Shown here one piece after another: positions 24,586-33,559 of a DNA stretch of 64,000 nucleotides; the first letter of the stretch is position 1; each line of letters opens with the position of its first letter. A program made the position numbers and the translations under genes. The notes under the pieces were generated by a model. That model saw only the letters and a program-made list of their open reading frames with translations, made no database searches and had not been told where the DNA came from. Origin of the DNA: an uncultured Prevotellaceae bacterium (GTDB taxonomy: Bacteria > Bacteroidota > Bacteroidia > Bacteroidales > UBA3663); assembly GCA_900319235.1 (NCBI GenBank), contig ONNR01000005.1:1-64000 (forward strand), given 5' to 3'.

Positions 24586-25698
24586 ATGATAACAACCGAC
24601 GATATTGTGCTGATGCGCAAAGCTATGGCACTTGCTCAAAAGGGCGAGGGCGCAGTGAATCCCAATCCGCTTGTGGGTGCACTTATTGTGCGTGATGGAG
24701 AAGTCATTGCCGAAGGTTATCACGAGCGTTATGGCGATTTGCATGCCGAACGAAATGCGTTTGAAGATGCTGCCCGGCGTGGAGTAGATTGCAAGGGTAC
24801 GACGATGTATGTGACCCTTGAGCCTTGTTGTCATCATGGCCATCAACCTCCTTGCACCGATGCCATCATCGAACATCACATCGGTAGAGTGGTTGTGGGT
24901 CTGCGCGACCCGAATCCTCTTGTTGCCGGTAAGGGCATCGAAAAGTTGATGGCTGCTGGTATCGAAGTGGAAGTGATCGATAGTCTTGAGAAGGAGTTGC
25001 GCTATCAGAATCGTGTCTTTCTGAAGTATATCACCACGGGTATGCCTTGGGTTGTGATGAAATATGCCATGACACTTGATGGCAAGATCTGTACCCGCAG
25101 GGGTGACAGCAAATGGGTGTCGGGCGAAGAGGCAAGATTGCGTGTGCATTACCTGCGTCGTGAACTGACGGGCATACTTTGTGGTATTGGCACTGTGTTG
25201 AGTGATAATCCATCGCTGACAACACGCATCGCTAAGTATCCAGCGGCTCGCAATCCTATTCGCATTGTTGCCGATCGCCATGCCCGCTTGCCCCTTGTAA
25301 GCAACTTGGTGCGCACAGCCAAGGATGTCCCTACTGTCGTGGTTTACGCCGAGGGTGCCGACCTGCATCGATTGGCTCAACTCAATCGTGCTGGTGTCAA
25401 GACATGGTGCTGCAACACACCGCAAGACCTGCTTATGCGGGCAGGGAAAGAAAAGATTGACGGCATCCTGCTTGAGGGAGGAGGCACACTGAACGAATCC
25501 TTTATTCGAGAAGGACTTGTCGATGAAGTCTTTGCTTTTATTGCTCCCAAGATTGTTGGTGGTGCCGATGCAAAGACTCCCGTTGAAGGCCTTGGTCTTG
25601 CCAAGATGGCACAGGCATTGAGGCTCGAGGATGTGAAGGTCGAAAGATATGGCGAGGATTTGCTCGTCAGGGGATTGGTTTCGAAGGACTCGGAATAA
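24586..25698 (+). CDS. ribD: Bifunctional riboflavin deaminase/reductase RibD
   Basis: The ATG at 24586 is chosen (370 aa) because the in-frame ATG at 24553 overlaps the promoter. The N-terminal deaminase has the zinc site HAE (His 53, Glu 55) and PCCHHGHQPPC (Cys 81 and Cys 90). The C-terminal reductase domain (from about 150: VVMKYAMTLDGKI, DSKWVSGEEAR, GIGTVLSDNPSLTTR, LLEGGGTLNESF) has the expected NADPH- and substrate-binding segments. It carries out the second and third steps of riboflavin synthesis from the GTP branch. First gene of a complete rib operon; its last codons (DSE-stop) are made by the 9-bp array that fills the gap to ribE. Confidence 0.95.
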   Translation: MITTDDIVLMRKAMALAQKGEGAVNPNPLVGALIVRDGEVIAEGYHERYGDLHAERNAFEDAARRGVDCKGTTMYVTLEPCCHHGHQPPCTDAIIEHHIGRVVVGLRDPNPLVAGKGIEKLMAAGIEVEVIDSLEKELRYQNRVFLKYITTGMPWVVMKYAMTLDGKICTRRGDSKWVSGEEARLRVHYLRRELTGILCGIGTVLSDNPSLTTRIAKYPAARNPIRIVADRHARLPLVSNLVRTAKDVPTVVVYAEGADLHRLAQLNRAGVKTWCCNTPQDLLMRAGKEKIDGILLEGGGTLNESFIREGLVDEVFAFIAPKIVGGADAKTPVEGLGLAKMAQALRLEDVKVERYGEDLLVRGLVSKDSE

Positions 25699-25749
25699 TC
25701 GAGATAATCGGAGTACTCGGAATACTCAGAGTATTCTGAATAACCGGAA
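25687..25749 (+). repeat. 9-bp periodic array (GAnTAnTCg type) between ribD and ribE
   Basis: Seven units: GACTCGGAA, TAATCGAGA, TAATCGGAG, TACTCGGAA, TACTCAGAG, TATTCTGAA, TAACCGGAA. It starts inside the ribD coding end and stops 1 bp before the ribE ATG. It contains the perfect palindrome GAATACTC-A-GAGTATTC (25720-25736). Confidence 0.85.
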
Positions 25750-25750
25750 T

Positions 25751-26386
25751 ATGTTCACAGGAATAATCGAAGAAGTGGGCCATGTGAAGGCCCTGCATAG
25801 AGGAGCCAAGAGCTTCACCCTTGCGGTAGAAGCCGATGTAGTGGTGCAGGATGCCCAGGTGGGTGATAGCATCGCCACTAATGGCGTGTGTCTCACGGTG
25901 ACCAGCCTCAGCGAACATGGCTTTACTGCTGACGTGATGCCAGAGACGGTGGAACGCACGGCATTGGGACAGTTGAAGCCTGGAAGTCCCGTAAACCTTG
26001 AACGTGCTTTGTCATTACAAACCCGATTGGGCGGACATATCGTCTCGGGGCACATCGATGGAACTGGAAGAATTGCTTCACGTCGTCAGGACGATACGGC
26101 GCTTTGGCTCACAGTGGCGTGCGACAGCAAACTTCTCCGATATATAGTCGAGAAGGGAAGTGTGGCTTTGCAGGGTGTCTCGTTGACCGTGGCTCGTGTC
26201 GATGAGCGCAGTTTTTCGGTTTCCCTGATCCCTCACACCCAAGGCGCCACCACGCTCCACAGCGTTCGCGTTGGTGATCTTGTCAACATCGAGAATGACA
26301 TCATTTCCAAGTATGTCGAAAAGCTTCTTGGCAAGACCCCCGATGACAACATTATGGACAAACTCAGAAATAATGGATTTCTCTAA
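25751..26386 (+). CDS. ribE: Riboflavin synthase alpha chain
   Basis: 211 residues from the ATG at 25751, which begins with the family's invariant MFTGIIEEVG; the longer frame from 25649 only shadows ribD. Two lumazine-binding barrels are visible: the first with NGVCLTVTSL, the second starting near GGHIVSGHIDGTG and including GVSLTVARVD. It dismutates two 6,7-dimethyl-8-ribityllumazine molecules to riboflavin, the last step of the pathway, using the product of ribH. Flanked on both sides by 9-bp arrays of different core type. Confidence 0.95.
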   Translation: MFTGIIEEVGHVKALHRGAKSFTLAVEADVVVQDAQVGDSIATNGVCLTVTSLSEHGFTADVMPETVERTALGQLKPGSPVNLERALSLQTRLGGHIVSGHIDGTGRIASRRQDDTALWLTVACDSKLLRYIVEKGSVALQGVSLTVARVDERSFSVSLIPHTQGATTLHSVRVGDLVNIENDIISKYVEKLLGKTPDDNIMDKLRNNGFL

Positions 26387-26458
26387 AACTAGAATATCTA
26401 GAACCTCTAGAATCTCTAGACAATCTAGAACATCTAGACAATGTAGCTAATATAGCAT
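26387..26458 (+). repeat. 9-bp periodic array with TCTAGA core between ribE and ribBA
   Basis: Eight exact 9-bp steps starting directly after the ribE stop: AACTAGAAT, ATCTAGAAC, CTCTAGAAT, CTCTAGACA, ATCTAGAAC, ATCTAGACA, ATGTAGCTA, ATATAGCAT. The same unit recurs at 60504-60566 before secA. Confidence 0.9.
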
Positions 26459-26479
26459 CCCCAAAAAGAAGAAAATAGA

Positions 26480-27715
26480 ATGAATCAATTCAACACCATA
26501 GAAGAGGCCATCACCGCCCTCAAGGCAGGTAAATGCATAGTGGCATTGGATGACCCCGATCGTGAGAATGAGGGCGACCTCATCTGTGCAGCAGAGTTTG
26601 CGACTACCGAGAATGTCAATTTCATGGCATCGGAGGCCAAGGGTTTGATTTGTATGCCCATGAGCCGTGAGATATGCGAAAAACTTGCTTTGCCCCAGAT
26701 GTGTGCCAACAATGGAGACAATCACCTCACCGCATTCACCGTCAGTATCGACCACCGTTCCACTTCGACAGGCATCTCGGCGGTGGAGCGTGGTATCACA
26801 GCTCGTGCTACAGTTGACGATAATGCCAAACCTATGGATTTCCGTCGCCCAGGTCATATGTTCCCGCTTCAGGCACGCGATGGAGGTGTGCTGGTACGAA
26901 CAGGCCACACCGAAGCCACGGTCGATCTCTGCCGTCTCGCCGGACTGAAGGAGTGCGGCCTTTGCTGCGAAATCATGCGTCCAGATGGTACGATGATGCG
27001 TACCACCGAACTGCTTGAGTTTGCAAAGAAACACGACCTTGTAGCCATCACCATTGCCGACCTCGTGAAATATCGTCGCCGCACCGAGAAACTCGTCGAT
27101 CAGGTCACCGATGCTGAACTACCTACCCGCTTTGGTACTTTCAGGGCTTACGGATATGTGAACCGTGTGACTGGTGAGCATCATGTGGCTCTTGTCAAAG
27201 GAGACGTTACGACTGACGAGCCTGTGCTCTGTCGTGTCCATTCGGAATGCCTCACAGGCGATGCTTTCGGCAGCCTGCGTTGCGACTGTGGCGAACAGTT
27301 GGCCGAGGCCATGCGTCGCATTGAGAAGCGTGGTCGTGGCGTGTTGCTTTACCTTCGTCAGGAAGGTCGTGGCATCGGTCTCATCAACAAACTCAAGGCA
27401 TATCGTCTGCAGGACCAGGGCATGGACACTGTGGAGGCCAATCTGGCGCTGGGTTATGCTGCCGATTTACGTGAATACGGCACCGGAGCATCAATCCTTG
27501 CGGATCTTGGCATCCACGAACTTATCCTTATGACCAATAATCCTGCCAAGATAGAAGGTCTCGATGGTTTCGGACTCAAGGTCGTTGGTCGTGAACCTAT
27601 TGAAATGACGTGCAACGAAAAGGATGAGTTCTACATGTACACTAAGTATGCCAAGATGGGACATTTGCTCCACGTCAAGGATTTGCGTAAAAAATATAAA
27701 GATATCAAACAATAG
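26480..27715 (+). CDS. ribBA: DHBP synthase / GTP cyclohydrolase II
   Basis: 411 residues. The N-terminal half is 3,4-dihydroxy-2-butanone-4-phosphate synthase ([46 protein letters not shown]). The C-terminal half is GTP cyclohydrolase II, with the zinc cysteines in [10 protein letters not shown] and the arginine segment [10 protein letters not shown]. It supplies both precursors for the lumazine step: the four-carbon unit and the pyrimidine from GTP. Third gene of the rib operon and normal for the fused family. Confidence 0.95.
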   Translation: MNQFNTIEEAITALKAGKCIVALDDPDRENEGDLICAAEFATTENVNFMASEAKGLICMPMSREICEKLALPQMCANNGDNHLTAFTVSIDHRSTSTGISAVERGITARATVDDNAKPMDFRRPGHMFPLQARDGGVLVRTGHTEATVDLCRLAGLKECGLCCEIMRPDGTMMRTTELLEFAKKHDLVAITIADLVKYRRRTEKLVDQVTDAELPTRFGTFRAYGYVNRVTGEHHVALVKGDVTTDEPVLCRVHSECLTGDAFGSLRCDCGEQLAEAMRRIEKRGRGVLLYLRQEGRGIGLINKLKAYRLQDQGMDTVEANLALGYAADLREYGTGASILADLGIHELILMTNNPAKIEGLDGFGLKVVGREPIEMTCNEKDEFYMYTKYAKMGHLLHVKDLRKKYKDIKQ

Positions 27716-27722
27716 AAAGATT

Positions 27723-28184
27723 ATGAAAAGAATTGAAGGTAACCTTTCAGCCGCAGGCCAGAAGATAGGCATCGTGGCTTCGCGTTTCAACGACTTTATC
27801 GTCAACCGTCTCATCGGTGGTGCCGAAGACTGCTTTGTACGTCATGGTGGCAATAGTGAAGATCTCACTTTGACATTCGTGCCCGGTGCATTCGAGATTC
27901 CGTTGGTAGCCTTGAAGATGGCCGAGTCGGGCAAATATGACGCTGTGGTTTGCCTCGGAGCAGTGATTCGTGGCGCTACCCCTCATTTCGATATGGTTGC
28001 CAACGAGAGCGCCAAGGGTATTGCAGCAGCAAGTCTCCGCAGCGGTGTGCCAGTCACCAATGGCATCCTCACCACCGACAGCATCGAGCAGGCCATCGAG
28101 CGAGCTGGAACCAAGGCTGGCAACAAAGGCGCCGACGCCATGATCTCGGCCATCGAGATAGTCAATGTGGTGAAGGGTCTATAA
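27723..28184 (+). CDS. ribH: 6,7-dimethyl-8-ribityllumazine synthase
   Basis: 153 residues from the ATG at 27723, 7 bp after ribBA; the longer frame from 27624 shadows the ribBA end. Motifs: [36 protein letters not shown] with the catalytic histidine, and [12 protein letters not shown]. It forms the icosahedral shell that condenses the two products of RibBA/RibD. Last gene of the operon. Confidence 0.95.
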   Translation: MKRIEGNLSAAGQKIGIVASRFNDFIVNRLIGGAEDCFVRHGGNSEDLTLTFVPGAFEIPLVALKMAESGKYDAVVCLGAVIRGATPHFDMVANESAKGIAAASLRSGVPVTNGILTTDSIEQAIERAGTKAGNKGADAMISAIEIVNVVKGL

Positions 28185-28277
28185 TTACTATATCCCGAAT
28201 TTACGATAATATTGGGTTGGTAGTAATTCATTAATTCAATAATTCGAGATAAATAGGTAACAATACATCGAAACAGA

Positions 28278-28742
28278 ATGGAAGAAAGAAGTCACATTGG
28301 TGCCTCAAGCGTCCAGTTTGTCAACGACCTGGTCAAGGACGTGTGTCTCAAAGGCAAGTCGCTGAAGAACTATCGAAGCGATGTAGGACATTTTTTCCCG
28401 GGGAATGGTGACATCTATGGCCAAATCGAGGAATTTGTCGATGCTGTTGCTTCGGCGAAGAGCGGCAAGACCGAGGTCGATGCTGCATTCCTCGAACTCC
28501 GTACCCTCGCCCAGCATATCTATTTGACGAGCGACACTGTGAATACCGTAGTCGAGCCGCTCCGTTCAATGGTGCAGAAGCCCGAACCTGTCGTCGTCAA
28601 GCAGGGAACAACCAGTATCACAACTCAAAAGCCCAAAGCCCAAGTGCCTGCAAAGAAGAGCAAAAGCAAGAAGGTGCTCTACATCGTGCTCTTCCTGATA
28701 GTAGTTGCAGTGCTGCTGATTCTTTACTTTAATTCGAAGTAA
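28278..28742 (+). CDS. Hypothetical tail-anchored protein (154 aa)
   Basis: The N-terminal ~95 residues are soluble and helical (VQFVNDLVKDVCLKGKSL, FVDAVASAKSGK), then a Thr/Lys/Pro-rich linker, then a single C-terminal membrane helix (VLYIVLFLIVVAVLLILYF) after a cluster of lysines. This is a tail-anchored layout with the body in the cytoplasm. No family recognised. It lies 93 bp after ribH and 10 bp before the MgtC-family gene, so it probably travels with the latter. Confidence 0.7.
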   Translation: MEERSHIGASSVQFVNDLVKDVCLKGKSLKNYRSDVGHFFPGNGDIYGQIEEFVDAVASAKSGKTEVDAAFLELRTLAQHIYLTSDTVNTVVEPLRSMVQKPEPVVVKQGTTSITTQKPKAQVPAKKSKSKKVLYIVLFLIVVAVLLILYFNSK

Positions 28743-28752
28743 TTATTTCGAT

Positions 28753-29475
28753 ATGGAAGCGTTTAATGAGCTTTATTCGCTGATAGCCAGTCCCAACATC
28801 AATCTGGTAGGTGCCATCTACAAGTTGTTGCTTAGTTTTGTGCTCGGTGGCGTGATAGGACTGGAGCGTCATCACAAAGGCCAGTTCGCCGGTATGCGTA
28901 CCTTCTCGCTGATTTGCATGGGTGCTACTATGGCGATGCTCGTGTCAATCTACATTCCTCAGGAATATCTTGGTTTGAAGAACGGTGACCCTGGACGTAT
29001 TGCTGCACAGGTGGTATCGGGTGTAGGTTTCCTGGGTGCGGGTGCCATCATTCAGATGAAGGGCTCGGTGAAGGGACTCACCACTGCTGCCGGCATCTGG
29101 ATGACCGCCTCCATCGGTTTGGCCATCGGAGCCGGTATGTACATCATCTCCACGGTAGCTACGTTGCTCATCATCTTCGTGCTCTCATATGCCGACCGTT
29201 ATGTGACGCGATTCATTCGTGCAGGCGAAAGTAAGATTATCCGTGTGAAGGTGAATGGCATCATGGACGATGTGGCAGTCCTTCGCGACTTGCTCAAGCA
29301 ATATAACATCCACATTTCGGACGAGTTCCTGCGCTACAACTTCACCGAGAAACAGACCATCATCAATTTTGTGGTCGTTTCGTATGGAAAGCCTAACTAT
29401 GTGGCCCTCTTCAACGAAGTCCAAAAGACGGGCAATGTTGCTTCAGTGACTCTGACCAACGAATTGAACAATTAA
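28753..29475 (+). CDS. MgtC/SapB family membrane protein
   Basis: 240 residues. The membrane part has the MgtC signatures GGVIGLERHHKGQFAGMRT and GVGFLGAGAIIQMKGSVKGL, followed by TTAAGIWMTASIGLAIGAG, spanning about four to five helices. The C-terminal ~75 residues are soluble and ACT-like. MgtC-family proteins affect magnesium homeostasis and ATP-synthase activity in other bacteria; here the role is unknown. Confidence 0.85.
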   Translation: MEAFNELYSLIASPNINLVGAIYKLLLSFVLGGVIGLERHHKGQFAGMRTFSLICMGATMAMLVSIYIPQEYLGLKNGDPGRIAAQVVSGVGFLGAGAIIQMKGSVKGLTTAAGIWMTASIGLAIGAGMYIISTVATLLIIFVLSYADRYVTRFIRAGESKIIRVKVNGIMDDVAVLRDLLKQYNIHISDEFLRYNFTEKQTIINFVVVSYGKPNYVALFNEVQKTGNVASVTLTNELNN

Positions 29476-29656
29476 GTATGTCGGACAAGGTCGTCCGAAT
29501 TGTGTCATTTTGTAATGGTTGTATTTCGAAAGGCCTTGCCGACAGGATAATTCTTGACTTTTTGCCATTTTTTGCCCGAATTATTTTGTTATTTCGAGGA
29601 ATTCCATTTAATTTGCACAAGAAACCTAAAGGAAATATAAGAAACCAAGGGACGAT

Positions 29657-30697
29657 ATGCATTTCCCAGCTTGTTATGTAGAGATTCCTGACTGCACTGC
29701 TACAGCCGATTCGCGGTTCGCTGTTCGGCGACGTGCACCCTTCTACCTCGCTGCTGAGGAATGGATTGCCAGCCATTTGCCTGCCTCCAATTATCTTTTC
29801 ACATGGCAATTGGGTCGCACCGTGGTGATGGGTCGCAACCAGGTGGCTCATCAGGAAGTCAACCTGGACTTCTGCCGTGAGAATCACATCGACGTCATCC
29901 GTCGCAAGAGTGGAGGAGGAGCCATCTTTGCCGACGAGGGCAACATTATGATCAGCCTCGTCACGACACAAGGCAAGGTGGAACCCATTTTCTTGGAGTA
30001 TGCCACCACCGTTTCACGCAGTTTGAACGAATTGGGCGCACATACAGAGGTTCACGGACGCAACGACGTCATCCTGATGGGCAAGGGCAAGGTTTGCGGT
30101 AATGCCTTCTACCATATTGCCGACCGCAATATCGTGCATGGAACGATGCTCTATGACACCGATCCCGACTTGATGCAAGGTGCTTTGCATTCCAATCCCC
30201 AAAAACTTCAGTGCAAGGGTGTACCGAGTATCAGGGCAAGAGTGGGAGTGCTGAAAGGCAACCTCAATGCACCCCAAGGACTCTCCGAAGCCGAAGAGAT
30301 AGCATGGCTCCGAGACCAGTTGCGCCAGAAACTTACCGACCGCACCATTGTCCTTGACGCTTCGGCCGTAAACGAAATAGAGCAAATCGAACAGGGTTAT
30401 TATGTCGACGAGTTCCTTTTGGGCAGTTCGGCACACGACGAGGAAGTGCTGCAAGCCCGTATCGAAGGTTGTGGCACCATCGAGATTCGTTTCTCGTTAA
30501 AAGGAAGCCTTGTGCGGAAAGTACGTCTCACGGGAGACTACTTCGAGCTTTTCGATGCCCAGAAGGCTTTTGCTGAAGCCTTCGAGGGCGTGGCATTCAC
30601 CCGAGAGAGCCTTTGGGAAGCCATCGACAGACATCATCCCGAACGGTCGATCCGCAATCTCACCCAGGAGCAGCTGATCGGTTTATGGAACAATTGA
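29657..30697 (+). CDS. lplA: Lipoate-protein ligase
   Basis: 346 residues. The biotin/lipoate ligase core shows YLFTWQLGRTVVMGRNQ, RRKSGGGAIFADEGN (residues 82-96) and GKGKVCGNAFY with the lysine that contacts the lipoyl-adenylate. A C-terminal LplA accessory domain follows (KGSLVRKVRLTGDYF). It joins free lipoate to carrier proteins; the likely main target here is GcvH, encoded two genes downstream. A near-consensus promoter box (TTAATTTG) lies at 29608-29615. It begins the lplA-gcvT-gcvH-gcvPA-gcvPB-lpd row. Confidence 0.9.
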   Translation: MHFPACYVEIPDCTATADSRFAVRRRAPFYLAAEEWIASHLPASNYLFTWQLGRTVVMGRNQVAHQEVNLDFCRENHIDVIRRKSGGGAIFADEGNIMISLVTTQGKVEPIFLEYATTVSRSLNELGAHTEVHGRNDVILMGKGKVCGNAFYHIADRNIVHGTMLYDTDPDLMQGALHSNPQKLQCKGVPSIRARVGVLKGNLNAPQGLSEAEEIAWLRDQLRQKLTDRTIVLDASAVNEIEQIEQGYYVDEFLLGSSAHDEEVLQARIEGCGTIEIRFSLKGSLVRKVRLTGDYFELFDAQKAFAEAFEGVAFTRESLWEAIDRHHPERSIRNLTQEQLIGLWNN

Positions 30698-30745
30698 AAA
30701 GTTGACTCATTCACAAGAAATACAACAATCCAAAAACTATAATCT

Positions 30746-31837
30746 ATGGAAGATAAGAAAACATGTCTCTACGACAGACACATCAGTTTGAATGCGAAAA
30801 TGGTTCCTTTCGGTGGCTTCGTGATGCCACTGCAGTATAGCGACATTGCCGACGAGCACATCGCTGTACGCACGGCTTGTGGCGTCTTCGACGTAAGCCA
30901 TATGGGCGAAGTGCTGGTCACTGGTCCCGAGGCCGAACGCTTTGTGCAGCATATTTTCACCAACGACGTTGCCGGTGCTCCCGTCGGCAAGATCTTCTAT
31001 GGCATGATGCTTCACGAGAATGGTGGCACCGTCGATGACCTCTTGGTCTATAAGGAAGCCGACGATCGCTTCTTCCTCGTCATCAACGCTGCCAACATCG
31101 ACAAGGACTATGCCTGGATCGTTGAGCAGTCGAAGGGCTTCAATGTAGTGACCGAGAACCAGAGCGAATACTACGGACAGATTGCTGTGCAGGGACCTCA
31201 GTCTGAGCGTGTGGTTGAGGAGGTGCTGGGTCTGCCTTGTGCCGAACTCGTGTTCTATACCTTCAAGAAACTGGAGGTTGCAGGTGAGACCATCATCATC
31301 AGCCGTACCGGTTATACGGGCGAAGATGGCTTCGAGATCTATGGCTCGCACGATTTCACCGTTGCACAGTGGGACAAACTCATCGAGAGCGGACGTGTGA
31401 AGCCCTGTGGACTGGGTTGCCGCGACACCCTGCGTTTCGAAGTAGGTCTGCCGCTTTATGGCGACGAACTGACCGATGAACTGAGCCCCATCGAGGCTGG
31501 TCTCGGCATGTTTGTGAAACTCGACAAGGAGGAGTTTGTCGGCAAGGAGGCTTGTGCCAAGCAGAAGGCCGAGGGTGTTACCCGCAAGGTTGTCGGCATT
31601 GAGCTCGAAGGTCGTGCCATCCCGCGTCATGGCTACGAAGTGGTAGTCGGCGACGAGGTTGTCGGTACTGTGACCACAGGCTACAACTCCATCTCGACGG
31701 GCAAGAGCGTCTGCATGGCCCTTGTCAAGATCGAGTATGCCAAGTTGGGCACTCCCGTGCAGGTTCGCATCCATCGCAAGCTTCAGCCGGGTGTCGTTGT
31801 GAAGAAGAAATTTTACGAGAAATCATATAAGAAATAA
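30746..31837 (+). CDS. gcvT: Aminomethyltransferase (glycine cleavage T protein)
   Basis: 363 residues of normal length, with the T-protein landmarks MVPFGGFVMPLQY, GVFDVSHMGEV, GGTVDDLLVYK, SRTGYTGEDGFEIY and the C-terminal barrel segment GIELEGRAIPRHGYEV. It moves the aminomethyl group from the lipoyl arm of GcvH to tetrahydrofolate and releases ammonia. Followed after 16 bp by gcvH. Confidence 0.95.
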   Translation: MEDKKTCLYDRHISLNAKMVPFGGFVMPLQYSDIADEHIAVRTACGVFDVSHMGEVLVTGPEAERFVQHIFTNDVAGAPVGKIFYGMMLHENGGTVDDLLVYKEADDRFFLVINAANIDKDYAWIVEQSKGFNVVTENQSEYYGQIAVQGPQSERVVEEVLGLPCAELVFYTFKKLEVAGETIIISRTGYTGEDGFEIYGSHDFTVAQWDKLIESGRVKPCGLGCRDTLRFEVGLPLYGDELTDELSPIEAGLGMFVKLDKEEFVGKEACAKQKAEGVTRKVVGIELEGRAIPRHGYEVVVGDEVVGTVTTGYNSISTGKSVCMALVKIEYAKLGTPVQVRIHRKLQPGVVVKKKFYEKSYKK

Positions 31838-31853
31838 TTTAAAACAAAAAGTT

Positions 31854-32231
31854 ATGGCAAAAGTTATTGAAGGCCTCTTCTATGCAGAGAGCCACGAGTA
31901 TGTAAGAGTGGAAGGCGAGTATGGCTACATCGGCATTACCGATTATGCACAGTCTCAGCTGGGTAACGTGGTATATGTTGATATGCCAGAGGTTGACGAC
32001 GAAGTAACCGCCGGTGAGGAGTTTGGAGCAGTCGAGTCAGTGAAGGCTGCCAGCGACCTTTTCTCCCCTGTTTCCGGAACTGTTGTCGAAATCAACGAAG
32101 CCCTCGAAGAGCAGCCTGAGCTCGTCAATGCTGACGCTTTCGAGAACTGGATCATCAAGGTAAAGCTTTCCGATCCCTCTGAACTTGACAACCTCCTCGA
32201 TGCCAAGGCTTACGAGGCAATCTGCGAATAA
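31854..32231 (+). CDS. gcvH: Glycine cleavage H protein
   Basis: 125 residues. The lipoyl-attachment lysine is Lys 64 in GAVESVKAASDLFSP. The fold pattern (YIGITDYAQSQLGNVVYVD) is standard. It shuttles the intermediate between the P, T and L proteins. The next gene starts 2 bp after its stop. Confidence 0.95.
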   Translation: MAKVIEGLFYAESHEYVRVEGEYGYIGITDYAQSQLGNVVYVDMPEVDDEVTAGEEFGAVESVKAASDLFSPVSGTVVEINEALEEQPELVNADAFENWIIKVKLSDPSELDNLLDAKAYEAICE

Positions 32232-32233
32232 TT

Positions 32234-33553
32234 ATGTACAAATATTTCCCCCATACGACCGATGACATTCAGCAGATGCTGGATGTCATTGGTGTCAAGA
32301 GCCTTGACGATCTCTATGCCGAGGTTCCTGAGGAACTGAAGTTGAAGCGCGAACTCGACATTCCGTCCGAGAAGTCGGAGATCGAGGTTCGTCGCATCAT
32401 CGGCGGTCTTGCTGCTCAGAACAAGCCTCTCGTCTGCTTTGCCGGTAGTGGCTCCTACGACCACTATACCCCCAGTGTTGTTCCGTTCCTTGCCAGCCGC
32501 AGTGAGTTCTCGACCAGCTACACTCCCTATCAGGCTGAGATCTCGCAGGGTACCTTGCAGTATATCTTCGAGTATCAGACCATGATGGCCGACCTCACTG
32601 GTATGGATCTGTCGAATGCTTCGATGTACGATGGCTCGACAGCTACTGCCGAGGCTATGCTGATGTGCGTGGCCAATGCCAAAAAGCGCAACAAGGTGCT
32701 CATCTCGGCTACATGCAATCCTCAGGTGCTTCGCGTTGTCGAGACCTATGCCCACTATCATGGCGTAGAGTTGGTGAAGGTGCCAGCTGCTGATGGCGTG
32801 ATGGATAAGGCTGTGGCTCAGGAACTCATCGAGAAGGATGACGTGGCAGGTCTTATCGTCAGCCAGCCCAACTACTATGGCATTGTCGAGGACTTCACTG
32901 GCCTTGCCGACCTTTGCCATGCACACAAGGCGCTATTTGCTGTCAATAGCGTAGCCAGCTCACTTGGCGTGCTCCGCACTCCTGGCGAATGGGGTGCCGA
33001 CATCGCGTGCGGCGATGCCCAGAGTCTGGGTATCCCGATGAACTACGGTGGTCCTTATATCGGCTACCTTTGCACCAAGAACGAACTGGTGCGCAAGATG
33101 CCCGGTCGTCTTGTCGGTGCCACTACCGATGCCGAGGGTCGTCGTGCCTTCGTCCTCACCATGCAGGCTCGCGAGCAGCACATTCGTCGTGAGAAGGCTA
33201 CCAGCAACATCTGCACGGCACAAGGCTTCATGTGCCTCTTCGTGGCATCCTACCTCAGCCTGATGGGCGAAAAAGGCTTGCGTGAAGTCAACGAGCAGAG
33301 CTATGCCGGCGCTCATTATCTGCACGATGCATTGCTCAAGACCGGCAAGTTCGAGGATGCCTTTGGTCCCAAGCCTTTCCTCTGTGAGTTCACCGTTCGT
33401 GTCAAGGGTGATGCTGCCGAGCTTCGCAAGGCATTGGCCGAAAAGGGCTTCCTCCTGGGCGTCGAGACCGAGGGTATGCCTGGTTGCCTCACCATCGCTG
33501 TCACCGAAATGCGTTCGAAAGAAGAAATCGATTCACTCATCTCTAATATTTGA
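32234..33553 (+). CDS. gcvPA: Glycine dehydrogenase (decarboxylating) subunit 1
   Basis: 439 residues, the N-terminal half of the split P protein. Motifs include FAGSGSYDHYTPSVVPFL, YTPYQAEISQGTLQ, the loop MSxAS-like LSNASMYDGSTATAEA, and YGGPYIGYL. It pairs with GcvPB (6 bp downstream) to form the PLP enzyme that decarboxylates glycine and loads the H protein. Confidence 0.94.
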   Translation: MYKYFPHTTDDIQQMLDVIGVKSLDDLYAEVPEELKLKRELDIPSEKSEIEVRRIIGGLAAQNKPLVCFAGSGSYDHYTPSVVPFLASRSEFSTSYTPYQAEISQGTLQYIFEYQTMMADLTGMDLSNASMYDGSTATAEAMLMCVANAKKRNKVLISATCNPQVLRVVETYAHYHGVELVKVPAADGVMDKAVAQELIEKDDVAGLIVSQPNYYGIVEDFTGLADLCHAHKALFAVNSVASSLGVLRTPGEWGADIACGDAQSLGIPMNYGGPYIGYLCTKNELVRKMPGRLVGATTDAEGRRAFVLTMQAREQHIRREKATSNICTAQGFMCLFVASYLSLMGEKGLREVNEQSYAGAHYLHDALLKTGKFEDAFGPKPFLCEFTVRVKGDAAELRKALAEKGFLLGVETEGMPGCLTIAVTEMRSKEEIDSLISNI

Positions 33554-33559
33554 TAGGCT

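Noticed and set aside
24480-24586. FMN riboswitch before ribD
   Set aside because: The promoter at 24548 leaves a leader of about 25 nt, far too short, and no RFN-like conserved helices are seen.
29478-29681. 67-codon frame between the MgtC-family gene and lplA
   Set aside because: It overlaps the lplA start, begins at the stop of the previous gene and has no family features. The 181-bp gap otherwise holds only a weak promoter-like TTAATTTG.
30698-30745. Glycine riboswitch before gcvT
   Set aside because: The gap to lplA is only 48 bp and shows no glycine-aptamer features.
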